Assembly (NCBI GenBank): GCA_036345935.2
Contig: JADWOT020000001.1
Coordinates: 27,790,837 to 27,854,836 of the forward strand
Direction: 5' to 3'
DNA from: Taenia hydatigena
Taxonomy: Eukaryota; Platyhelminthes; Cestoda; Cyclophyllidea; Taeniidae
Length of the DNA stretch: 64,000 nt
The position numbers and the translations under genes were made by a program. Below, piece after piece: positions 44,035-54,292 of the stretch. Under the pieces are notes generated by a model. It saw only the letters and a program-made list of their open reading frames with translations. It had not been told where the DNA came from and ran no database searches. Position 1 is the stretch's first letter; each line of letters opens with the position of its first letter.

Positions 44035-44655
44035 GGCCATTTAAAGCTGTTAATCAAGCCAACAAAATCGAGGGTATTAAGAAGCATCAATTTTGTGTTT
44101 CCTTACTAGGCATAGTCTCATCGTCAGGTTAAGCTCCACCGGCAGCATGGCAACATCCATCCACCTCAGAATTCGGGACTAGCAGATTGGCCACGTACAA
44201 CTTCTGTGGCGACCGTTTCTCCCCCGAAGTAAATTCGAGCAGAAAGTATTGACCGCTAACAAATGTTATGCACCAATAATTTGTTTGAAGAGGCCTGTCT
44301 CACGACTCGAGCGGTGCAAGAGACAGTATGAGATGTTATTTCTTAGCCACGAATTCACTTAGTATAATGACGGTGGCGATTCGTTCCGTCTGCTTGGTCA
44401 CCTTTCCCGACATTCTCTGCGTGCAGATGCTCTAATTCACTCTGGGTGAGAAACGGTCACCACAGAGGTTGAGTGCGTCCATTCAGCTTGACCCAAATTC
44501 TGTGGTGGATAGGCGTGCAGAATGTGGGTTTCCGTTAGACATTTCTACACCTCGTGCTGCCGGTGGATTTTAACCCGACTAGAAGGAGAAACGAAATTGA
44601 TGCTTCTTATAGCGCCTTGGGTTTATTTGGTTGGTAGAGGCTTTCAGTAGTCGAT
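44035..44655. mobile_element. Fold-back element, best-preserved arms
   Basis: The left arm 44035-44240 (AAGAAGCATCAATTTTGTG, TCCACCGGCAGCA, CATCCACCTCAGAATTCGG, GACCGTTTCTCCCCC) pairs with the right arm read inverted from 44655 (AAGAAGCATCAATTTCGTT, TCCACCGGCAGCA, TCCACCACAGAATTTGG, GACCGTTTCTCACCC). The spacer is about 200 bp. No target-site duplication or coding motif was seen. Confidence 0.7.
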
Positions 44656-44907
44656 TTTCTAACATATTGCAATAAATATTGACTTTCATCCATTCCAACT
44701 TAGCTATCGCTTTTGCAGAACGAGTGGCTTGAATACAGGTAGGCAGTATTCTCCAGTACTAGTTGCGTGATTAACGAGATAACTTGATGAGGATGATAGA
44801 CGTTAAGAAAAGGCTCGAAGATGTCATTGCTTCGTTGTTGCCTCCGTGATAGGTGCTGCTGCTAGGATGCCGAGGTGCATGCACACGCCAGATCAGCCAC
44901 CACCACA

Positions 44908-44995
44908 GCCACTTCTTCACGTCGGCGCATTCGTTATATATGTGCTGGACTGAGTAGTTCTCAATGTTGGCCGAGAAGCGTTCGACGAACACGCT
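44908..44995 (-). repeat. C85 core copy 10
   Basis: This is a full core; the minus frame VFVERFSANIENYSVQHIYN continues ECADVKKWLWWW and stays open to 44771 (73 codons). It is the best consensus-like copy. Confidence 0.85.
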
Positions 44996-45309
44996 TCTCC
45001 ATATGGAACTGTCGTCATTTCCCCTTGAGATAGAAAAGTAATCGCTTCGCCTGCTCTCACTTTACCGTTTTTGGCAAAGAGAGTTTACTCCATCACACAT
45101 TTCAATGCATCTGTCAGAGGTCGAAAGTAAACAAAAACAATAATCTAGCTACTCCGTATGCGAGTAGCTTAAGCCTCACAGCCCATGTAAGCCAGCGTGA
45201 ACAAGAATAATGCAGTCAGGTCAGAGAAGGAGCAAAACGTCAAATGGCTATTGTGGGATAATGCTATCAAATGTGAGAGGTGTTGGTTTAGTGGCAGAAT
45301 TATGAAGAG

Positions 45310-45650
45310 GAGGTGGAGGCGAGTGATTCGAGTCTACATTCGCGTGACCTGACCAATGTCTTACCTCAAACAGCAAGCGTGACCCATTTGGCATGTTGGC
45401 CTGCATTTTGTGTCATCATTGTCAACCTCGGCGTAAAAACAGCATTACAGACATTTGCACTTACAATCAATTGATATCACAGCTTACTCGTTGACCAGCG
45501 GATTAGTAGTTCGTGATTGTGGCCACAGATACTGCCACCATGCCTCACTTCTTGCTCACCAATGATTATGCGAATCACCTATGTTGTCGTCATTATCTTT
45601 AACCCGATTCTGCTCAAGTGTGTAGCAAAAGTTAGGGCTCGATGTGCCAA
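45310..45650 (+). repeat. Block A fragment
   Basis: GCAAGCGTGACCCATTTGGC, CACTTACAATCAATTGATA, GACCAGCGGATTAGTAG and ACTGCCACCATGCCTC follow 16795-17080. Divergence is strong. Confidence 0.55.
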
Positions 45651-45689
45651 AAAGCCTTATTTAAAGCAAACTATCGCGCCATAATACAA

Positions 45690-46345
45690 GGAAATGGGGT
45701 AGGGAAAGGCGGATTTATCAAGACCCTTCACTACGCCTTTTAATGCCGAGTTAGCATTTCGCCACCATATCATTCGCTAACGCTGACAAATCGGAAGCAA
45801 TTTTGGCATATTGGCACATTTGCACTACGCATGCTTGACGAAGTAGTCCTTAATGCTAGATGAGAAGTTGTCTGCTCTAAGTCTACTCGTTCCGAGGAAA
45901 AAAAAAAGCTATAAAGTATAGTGAAGGAGGAATGCTCTTCTGTGGTCAGAGATCTTTGTGTACAGACACGGAGGCGTAAAACAAACAAGCAAATCCATAA
46001 AAATGTGTGACAGACTCGACTTTCATTCCCTTAAAAATGGTAGGGAATGAAAGCGGACAACAAGCAGACTTTATCTGTACTTGCGCAGCCCAGTAGACTG
46101 ATTATCATCATGTAAAAGAATTCGGACAGTTCCATTTGTATTTCAATGCCAACTTTACAGACATCGGGCACACAGGTCAGGATGCTGACTTTAGGCAATC
46201 ACTCGAAAGATAAAGTTGGTCACGCATTGAATCCGACTCAAACTACTGCGGTCACCACGCGAGCGAAATGTAGTTCAGCAAGCGCCTTGTGTTTCGTGAC
46301 TAGGCAGTCAGCAATTGTGATAGGGGTCGTACATGGTGGTATCAC
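45690..46345 (-). repeat. Block I, second half (inverted)
   Basis: The minus strand matches 33900-34580; 45780-45980 is also a direct copy of 54110-54290 (AAAAAAAGCTATAAAGTA, TGTGGTCAG.GATCTT). It ends at 46345 where the partner continues at 48890, 2.5 kb away. Confidence 0.8.
45800..45874 (-). repeat. C85 core copy 11 (variant without palindrome)
   Basis: The minus frame reads RADNFSSSIKDYFVKHA then TAG. It is of the same sub-type as the cores at 34.4 and 54.2 kb, which sit in the same block I context, so they were copied together. Confidence 0.75.
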
Positions 46346-46379
46346 ATCCCAGTACTGACGACTCAGAGCGAACTAGGTT

Positions 46380-46870
46380 CTCATAAGGGTGAATGATTGT
46401 CGGGAGAGTAAAACTGCCTTGATTTCCCTGTTACGAGTGAATTGAGAGCAAAGGGCAAGCTTTCATCATTGGTGAAACAATGAACAGAGCAGAGCGACGA
46501 GAGCTGCGCGGATTCGATAAGTACTCTTCTCTATCGAAGGCAGATGACGACGGCTCCGCAGCATGAAACGTGTTCGTCGAACACTTCGCCTCTATCATTA
46601 AGGACCAATTACTCAAGTATATCTATCGCAGATGCGCCGATTTAATGAGGTGGCCGGAGAACTGTCTCCTTTGCCACGTGACGCAGCAGTCAATCTGGTC
46701 GTTAAAATCGGCGGAGGAGCGTGTGTGTCAGCGGCTCTTCCACTCCGCGATAGCATCCGTCCTTCTCTGAGCGTGCAGCATTCTCACCACTTAACCTCTA
46801 TCATGTCATCAGTGATGGAGAATGTTCTCTGCCTGCACTTCATCTACTGGCTTTGTAGGAGTAAAGTGAA
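46380..46870 (+). repeat. Module fragment with C85 core copy 12
   Basis: The core at 46569-46654 (GTGTTCGTCGAACACTTCGCC) has an open frame VFVEHFASIIKDQLLKYIYR..CADLMRW. H60 follows at 46795-46850 (ATGTCATCAGTGATGGAGAATG, CATCTACTGG). Reading frames of 66 and 83 codons cross it. It forms the start of the 2.5-kb insertion that splits block I. Confidence 0.75.
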
Positions 46871-48890
46871 ACCAAAAAATTGATCATTAATGTTGGCTGG
46901 TCAGCTATTTATCAAGCTCGCTTCTTAGTGAACCCACTCTCTGACTGTGACACCAGCATGAAGCAGTTTGGGAGGCGTGTCAATTGTTGTTCATGACAAC
47001 ATGATGTGGGAGGCTGGATATCGCTTAAGGGATCTCAGAGACGAAACACAGGACTCTCGACAAATAAGAACTGAGAACCGAGACAGTCTCTACACATCAG
47101 TGATGCCGTTGTGGGATTTAAGTTACAGAAGCCTCTACGTGATATTCACTGACATGCGAGGAGACCTTTACCAAAAAAGTCTTTAGGTGTTTCTCTGTTG
47201 CTTTTACCTTTATTGGCTTATTGGCGTCCAGATTTTCAAAATGTACCTACCAGAATAAGGAAAGCAAAAGCACTGATTAGATTCAGGGGGTGAGGTGTTA
47301 TGGGCTCTCGCAATTTCAGCAAAATCCAAGTCTTCCAACAATTGTTCACAGGTCAACAGCAATCAGTGACCATCAATACGCTCTATAAAAACCGCCCAGA
47401 ACATGGACTCATCTGTAGGCGCCTTCGTCGCTGTCTGGTTTCCTTGCCAGCTCCCATTCATCTAGTCGCACCTTGACTCATTCGATGAATGGGTGACGAT
47501 GGCTCTGCCCTCAGGCCTCTATCCGATGAGTCCCTCCATTCTAGTTTGACCAAACCATCCACCTGACCTACCAACTGCTCAACTGATTAGTTTCTAGCTC
47601 GGCTTACCCCATTACAGTGTCTACGTTCTCTGGAGGCGTTCATGCCACCCCTCTAGACCTTGATGTATTCATGACGAAGATGCTAGCAATGATGTGGCTC
47701 AATGCAGATGGGCGGATTAGAATTGATAGATGAGCTATTGTGGCGAACCATCAACACAAGCGCAGTTAAGGGTCTCAAGATGTGACGTAAAATTCTCGCC
47801 AACCTTCTACTTCGATTATCTTCATAGTGAGAAGTTGTGAAAGTAAATAAAGTGGAAGGTGGGTAAGAATTTTATATCAGATTTACAAAGCTTTCGCTTG
47901 TGTCTGCTTTGCTGCTTTACCACAAAAAAACCACGTTTTAGCATAATTAATGGGGTTCAACAATGAGCTCAGATTGCGAAGACGAGGTTGAACCTGCGAA
48001 GTCCAAGTTGATTGCATTGCATTATTTAAGCAGTGCGACGTCCACTTAGGGAGAACAAAACGCAAAGCAACTTCCTTTCGACAATGTCTTCACTTTACGA
48101 AACGTGAGAATAGCGATGTGGTTGGCTTATTGCTCGTAAGAGCAAAGACAAAGACTTGAAATTTGTGTGCGTGGCAGCGAGTTGTCAGGAAGGCGATGTG
48201 AGTCGCTGTTGCGAGCATGGATCGAATGTAACAAATCCAGCAAATGATGCTATGCTTAATAACAGTGTCCTTTTAACTCTTAGTTAAATTTAAGAGTTGA
48301 AAGAGTTAAGAGAGCGAGCAAATAGGCTGAGGTGAGAAGAGCAAATGGTCAAAGAAGAGACATGGGAGAAAATGGGGTGACGCGATTTGTAGCTGGAAAG
48401 AAGGGAGCATGTGGCAACGTGTTCATAGAGTTAGATTCATAGTTTTGCAGACTGTAGGATTATTACAGTTACTAAATTGACGGCCATACGATTTAGTGCC
48501 ACTCCAACAATCATCATCTTGCTGGCGACTCGTCGAGTTTGTTCAAGTCGTTGTCATCTGGTTCGGTGCTAAGAATTAGTTGAACCAAATTTCTGTCATC
48601 TAACAACTCTTCTTTTGCTAAATCTAAGCTTTAAACTGAAGGAGTAGGCGATGTCTCACTTTCAGTTTAACCTGCACCCGTAAAATTAGCACTGAACAGC
48701 CTCTGGTGCCAAATGTTTGGAAGTACATCTCGGAAACTTGGCGAGGTTGACTGGTCAGTGCTTCCACAACTCGCTCAGTAACACTTCAAATTTTGATCAG
48801 ACTGTCTGACGGTGGTAGCTGCTACCACGATGATGGCTACCTTGATGGTGAATGAGGCTTGTTGACAAACGAGCACTAGTAAGAGGTCAT
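46870..48890. other. Single-copy-looking interval, no gene recognised
   Basis: I found no partner for most of this 2 kb. Direct GTTAAATTTAAGAGTTGAAAGAGTTAAG at 48274-48311 is a small local repeat. Frames are below 73 codons and lack splice support. Confidence 0.35.
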
Positions 48891-49745
48891 GTTCCGTGTC
48901 CATCGTCGACATTGCTGAGATTGCTGTTGCTTTTCGGGGAGTAAATAAGCAAAGGCATTCTTCTGACTGTCATATATAATTGCCAGTTTTGCCATCATAT
49001 GATGATGAATGTCTGACAAATTCTTAACGTCGGCATGCTTGCCTTGCTGAGCCATCCCCCTAGTCAGGTGATGGGCATTCAGAAGACATGCTTCTAGTTA
49101 AGGAAGGGAACTAAATCCATAATGGCAACGATGGCTTCCAAGCAGCGAAAAGCTACTTCTGTTCCCCTGCGACAATTAGAGTTGGGAATTGAAGGCCAAG
49201 GAGGAGTAGATAATCGCAAAATCCATTGTGCACACTTCTACGGATAAGTTGTTAAACTTTTGACCTCAAAGATGGAAACGGGGTGCAAAGGAGCGGCCCC
49301 AATTTGCATGGAGGATAACATTCCCTCAATTTGGATATGGACCGCTTAAAAGGGTGTGAGACGTCTTACTGACCACAAGCCTAGTTATGGCATCAACTGA
49401 TCGAGGCATAAGGTTCCGGTCTTGCGTTTAGCAGTACGATGGGCAAATCATGGTCATGCAGAGGATGAGCCAAGTATCAGTAAACTTGATTTTTGAAAAG
49501 TGCATTTACTAGCCTCGACAAATTTTAGACCTCGCCCAACTACGTCCTTGCAACAGTCTAGTCGACTTTACTATCGCATTCGTTGCGCTTACTTCTTGCA
49601 ATTGTGGTGTCTACAGAGGTGTCATTCTGACTAAAAGAACAAATAAGAGGGATTTTTTCCGCTTCCTTGCTCGTCAGATTCTAATGCTGTGAGTTGCTGA
49701 CTCCGCTTTCTTCTGAGTTACCACTGTTTGAGATAGTTGGTTAAC
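48890..49745 (-). repeat. Block I, first half (inverted)
   Basis: The minus strand follows 32640-33900: AACTAGGCTTGTGGTCAGTAAG, ATGCCTCGATCAGTTGATGCC and CCTCCATGCA align. It is joined at 49735 to block F copy 1 in opposite relative order to the 32-kb locus. Confidence 0.8.
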
Positions 49746-51990
49746 AAGATAGTTGGGCTAACCTAACGGGTCAGAAGATAAATGAGCAGCGGGTAATTAG
49801 GAGAGATGAAGATGAGTAGCATGAGAACCTTTTTGTAAATGCTGTTAAATGCTCAAATGGAAGCTAAGAGCATGGGTATCATTTTTAAGAATTGATTGGT
49901 AGAGATTTGTTAGGGCATCACTAAATTGCATGAGTGAGTAAAAGCAGGGTGGGAAGAAAGAGCTGGACTTCTTGAAGAGGGGGCGGCTGGATGTCGGAAT
50001 CGCTTCCCTCGATGAGCTGCAGTATTAGAAGCAGCTTCTAAGCATCTGCCAATTTTCTCTCTTTTACTAAAGAAGGAAAACTACGTGTGCCACATAAAGC
50101 GCACCACACTCAACAAGGGAATTTCCGGTCTTGTAGCGGTCTCCTTTCCACAGTCTAGCTACTTCAGTCACGAGCCGCACACATATCTGTCCTTCCGTGC
50201 AAGCAAACAAGTGAACTGACTGATTGACAGATAGGCACAGAAAGACGTCTCGCAGATGCATTCATTGTCTGACCTCATCATCAAGTCACTGAAATGTTGG
50301 AAGGGCTATATGGCTGGCTCATCGATCGTCAAGGCGAAGATAAAATGACTCTATCGCAGAGAAATGGTCGGTTTTCGACAACTTTAATAAGCCTATGGAG
50401 GGGTGGCACACATCTACGTCAACTTCACACATTACACCATGGGCTTGTACGTCTGATCCTGCCCCAAAATAAACCATAGGCTTGCATATTCGCCTTTTCT
50501 TCCTCGCATCACTTGGGAGGCGTACTTGGCTCATTATTGAAGAGCGCGCTCAGAGTCGATCCGCACAGGAGGTTAAAAAGCGCTCGTTAATCACTTTTCG
50601 CCAGGATAAAGACAATGCTCGGCTCCCATCCTCTGGGAGGAGGTGTACCTCTTCCAATTCACTCAACATCTCTAAGGTTACCTTCAAACAGCCAGTTTTA
50701 CTGAGGACCAAAGTGAGAAGTGAAATCTAATGTCAACGTCCACCTAGACATGGGAACTTATTTTTCCTTCTTTATAAACCAATGTCGTAAAGTGGCGATG
50801 TGGACCAGTGCGACGTCAAAGACTCCCACGATATGCCTTTCTGCCAACTCATTTTACGCAGTCACGTATTCATTCTACGTCCTCCTCTAAAGAGTTCAGT
50901 TACAGTCTTTAAGAAGTCGCTATTGCCAACTTTCGTGTGTGCATCACTAATGTCAATTAGTCATTTCCCATTTCGCTTGTAAACATTTATTACTACACCA
51001 TTCGGCGCCCCTCACTGACTTGCAGATCTGTGGTTCAATTAGTTGGTCAAGTCGATCACGGACTGACTATAAAGTGTGTGACTGTGGCTCCAGGTTAACC
51101 AGCAGCTACTCACCACCTGCTTCTTTTGCCCACTCAGCTAACTTGCCATGCTCTCAACATGCTTCCGGCCAACCAGCTAGCCACGTTGGCAACCAAATGC
51201 GAAAGAAAGTGAATTTTTAAATTAGCTACTGCAAAAATTGTTGACTCACTGACTGACTAACCCATCAACTAACCAAATGACCCTCCAACTGACGGATAGT
51301 CCCAAAGAGACATCCCTTGGCATGGGTTGATGATTATGATGATTAAATAGTAATTGACAACTTAGATGGACAATGCTCTCTACCAGAGTTCGTTGTTGAG
51401 TGCGTGACTGGCCAAAGCAGCAAACAAACTGAAAATCCGCCTAACAAACAGCTAGCCATTGTGGTGCTTTGTCAGCGTCCTCCGGAGTGCGTTGATACCA
51501 TCAGTGAAATTTGAGAACTGGAGATTTGTTTACCTTACCACCCAACGGTGACGAAGTTGCATACCATGAATTTCCTCAATTCGACTTATACGTCCAACAC
51601 AACTGTGGCTTATTGTAGCCCATGGAATGGCTTAGCATAGAGAAGAACCCAATGTAAGCTATTGTCTCCTCTTCTTGTCTCAAGGCGTCTGTCTTAATCA
51701 CTTAATACATTCTGTTAGGCAAGTCTTTTCCAGTGAAGACCAAATGCGTTTGGGATAGGGTTATCAGTGCCGCATTTTCTGCTCTGCTTCCAGTGATATA
51801 AAAATGTCATTCACCTTGTCGACATCCAGGAGTTTAGTGCTGAATGGTCTGCGGGTAGCCGGATTGCTGAGAGGTCATCTGCTCCAAATAATACGATCAG
51901 GGTAGTTTCGTTCGGGCACTACCTCAACATCTGCTGAATTATAGAAGTGAAATCCTTCAGAGGTTGTTGAGTTGGATTGAGAAACCGCTG
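49735..51990 (+). repeat. Block F copy 1 (2.2 kb; partner 54293-56605)
   Basis: This is a direct repeat, nearly continuous, from GAGCAGCGGGTAATTAGGAGAGATGAAGATGAGT (in parts) to AAATCCTTCAGAGGTTGTTGAGTT. It contains the GWLIDRQG frame at 50294-50479, an ATTTACCCACTCAGCTAACTTGCC stretch and, near its end, GAAGACCAAATGCGTTTGGGATAG. Short frames only. Confidence 0.9.
50294..50479 (+). pseudogene. GWLID-type frame in block F (possible decayed exon)
   Basis: This is a 61-codon frame MLEGLYGWLIDRQGEDKMTL, then RRNG-like and a hydrophobic end. Related frames read GWLIDRRGVDDMTLS at 10075 and, on the minus strand, GWLIDCRSNDDMTLLQSN at 58480. The 54.8-kb copy has a one-base deletion after GDMT. This is conserved across several repeats, but most copies are broken; no known domain. 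Confidence 0.3.
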
Positions 51991-52189
51991 GAGAATTCAT
52001 TTAACCTGAGGTGATCACCCCTCTGTGTCTATGTCTATGCTGGCTGCGCAAACACTTTTGTTTGCTTTGTCACAGACTTCATTCCGACGACTCCATGCGA
52101 GGTCTGAAGTGATCGAGTGCGAAAGCATTTGGCTAGTGGGATAGACGACGGTTCGATGCTAAGGGATGAAGTGAAATTGAGAGGAGACA

Positions 52190-53000
52190 ACTGTTGTGCA
52201 TATTGGTGATTCTAGTGAATTATCAGCATCAATTGCTGCTTCCTTTTCCTACTTATTTGATTAATCCTGACCACCTCCTACAGGTTACTATGGCGTCCCT
52301 CACACCTACTCACCTACCCATCCTAAAGTACCGTTGCTTATACCATTCCCCTATACACGATGCTTCCCAAAATGGGTAATGAATATTAGCACTTGAATTG
52401 GACGAAACCTGATTTGAGTCATACCACTATGCCAAAATAAAGGCGGAGAAAATGTAAAAAGTACGATCAATTAAGCATCAAAATTAGGCTAGAAAACAAG
52501 TATCAAAGTTAATTTAAATTGACAGCAACATCTCTAATGTCATTAAGTTATCAGATAGCAGCAGTCTACTAATGCGCAGCCTCGGTATGTGCAGAAGAAG
52601 GCCATGCAGACTATTTTCTCCCTTGATAGCAGCTTTGCAAAGTCACTAAAGCATGAACATTGGGGCGATGTGACTGCCTTGTCTGACAAGGATTTGAAAA
52701 TGAATTGCGTGCGCAGCAGCTCCCAATAACCCGAGCGCGCCAGACTCGAGCAATCGGATTCTATGAGGTTTTGTGTGCTAACTGCTCACACTCTGCTTGT
52801 TCCAAGAGTGTAAAGATCAAAAAGAAAAAGGCGAATTTTACGACCTTCGCATGCACTGCGATCAGCTCTTTAAGCAACACTTTCATTTTATTACTCCGAG
52901 AATTCGCTTTCAAATGATGTGATTGATGCCACGTGGGGCGTTGTCAAAACAGACATCACAAGGCATTCTTGCAGACGAAACCACGAGAGCTATCTACTGA
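52190..53000 (+). repeat. Block J copy 2
   Basis: This is a direct copy of 61190-61880 (CCACCTCCTACAGGT, GCGTCCCTCACACCTACTC) and inverted to 38250-37650. A 70-codon frame at 52705-52917 reads CANCSHSACSKSVKIKKKKA, aligned with the 37.8-kb frame; upstream it is interrupted. It keeps TTTCATTTTATTA and TTGCAGACGAAACC. Confidence 0.8.
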
Positions 53001-53029
53001 CAAGCAGTGAGATTGGGCAGGTGATAGGT

Positions 53030-53395
53030 GCTGCTGCTAGGAGGCCGAAATGCATGCACACGCGCAGCTCTGCTGATCAGAACGGATCAGATCAGCCACC
53101 ACCACCACAACCACTTCGACGAACACGCTTCTCCACATGGAACTGTTGGCATTTCCCTTTGAGACAGAAAGGTGATCACTTCGCCTGCTCTCACTCTACC
53201 GTTTTTGGGAAAGAAAGTTGCGTCTGTCACACATTTCAATGTATCTGTTAGAGGAGAGTAAACAAAAATACCAATCTAGCTACTCCGTATACGAGTGGAG
53301 TAAGCCTTACTGCCCATGTAAGCCAGCGCGGACAAGAATACCGTTATCAGATCAGAGAAGGACCAAAAAGTCAAATAGCTATGGTAAGATGAGGC
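53030..53395 (-). repeat. Composite element fragment with its C85 core deleted
   Basis: The minus strand carries GGGCAGTAAGGCTTAC (53305) and CCATGTGGAGAAGCGTGTTCGTC, then jumps to GAAGTGGTTGTGGTGG. Compared with 44890-45010, about 73 bases of core are missing between two TTC triplets at 53114-53117. It adjoins block J with about 1.3 kb of the 36.3-37.7 kb order absent. Confidence 0.8.
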
Positions 53396-53960
53396 AAGCC
53401 CTGTTAATTTCGCCTAGCAAGATAATGCCCACAGCATTATAAATGCTGTTCTTTTGGATGCAATGAGAAGTACAATTAGACCTTGTGCTCTGCAACACAT
53501 CTGCTTCGTCTAAATGACAATGATAATTAATGATTGGCCTTATTCCCAAGTGTTCACACAATGCATTTCAGTGACAACTCTCTAGCCACGGACACCATGG
53601 AGAATGAGGATGAGGCTTGTCTTTAAGAACCAAATACAGTCTTAGTGGTCCCTGCTTATTTTGCCTATTAGCTGGCAGTGACGTGACGTTGGAAAATGAT
53701 GCATCCGTGAATCTGGCCTGTGAGGCCAACTTAGTGGCGTGCGCGCCTCTCCCTGCCTTGCAGCAGCAACAACGTGCCTAGTCCCCTTCACGCTACCTCG
53801 TTTATCACGCCACCAAACAAAGACAAAGTCATTTAAATGCACACAGTATACGCGCTTTAAGGAAAGGGTAGTCAAGTGAAAGGAGATAAAAGCCAAGGTT
53901 TATGTCATGTTCCTCGTTCTTCACCCGCTTGGAGCGAGGACAGCTAAAGCAGATCGCTTA
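53395..53960 (-). repeat. Block L with extension, inverted copy
   Basis: This is the inverse of 35280-35960, including CTCTCTAGCCAC-G and GCTGTCCTCGCTCCAAGCG. See 35280-35975. Confidence 0.8.
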
Positions 53961-54019
53961 AACTGCAAACATCTTTAAATTTTGTACGATTTATCTTTGT
54001 TGTCGAGAGGTTGCATGTG

Positions 54020-54290
54020 CCTAAAGACAAAGGCGGATTTATCAAAGTCCTCCACCAATCCTTTTAACTCTGAGTTAGCATTTTGCCACCGAACCATTCG
54101 CTAACGTTGACAAATCGGAAGCCATTTCGGCACCTTCACACATTTGCACCACATGTGCTTGACGAAGTAGTCCTTACTGTTAGACGAGAAGCTGTCTGCT
54201 CCAAATTTACTCGTTTTGGGTAAAAAAAAAGCTATAAAGTAAAATGAGGGAAGAATGGTCCTTTGTGGTCAGCGATCTTCAGGTGCGGGC
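54020..54290 (-). repeat. Block I fragment with C85 core copy 14
   Basis: The minus strand matches 34390-34580, and the plus strand matches 45770-45980. The core is 54200-54130, of the variant sub-type (AGCAGACAGCTTCTCGTCTAAC). An A9 run precedes GCTATAAAG. Confidence 0.75.
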
Positions 54291-54292
54291 AT

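Larger units (their letters stand above)
43515..45300 (-). repeat. Composite element copy 2
   Basis: On the minus strand from 45200: GGGCTGTGAGGCTTAAGC, C85 (44995-44908), H60 (44800-44740), fold-back (44655-44035), C85 (43975-43891), H60 (43760-43680), T (43612-43590), ATCGAGACC. It is a direct repeat of 62180-64000, and the match runs to the window end. This is the most complete example of the element. Confidence 0.85.
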
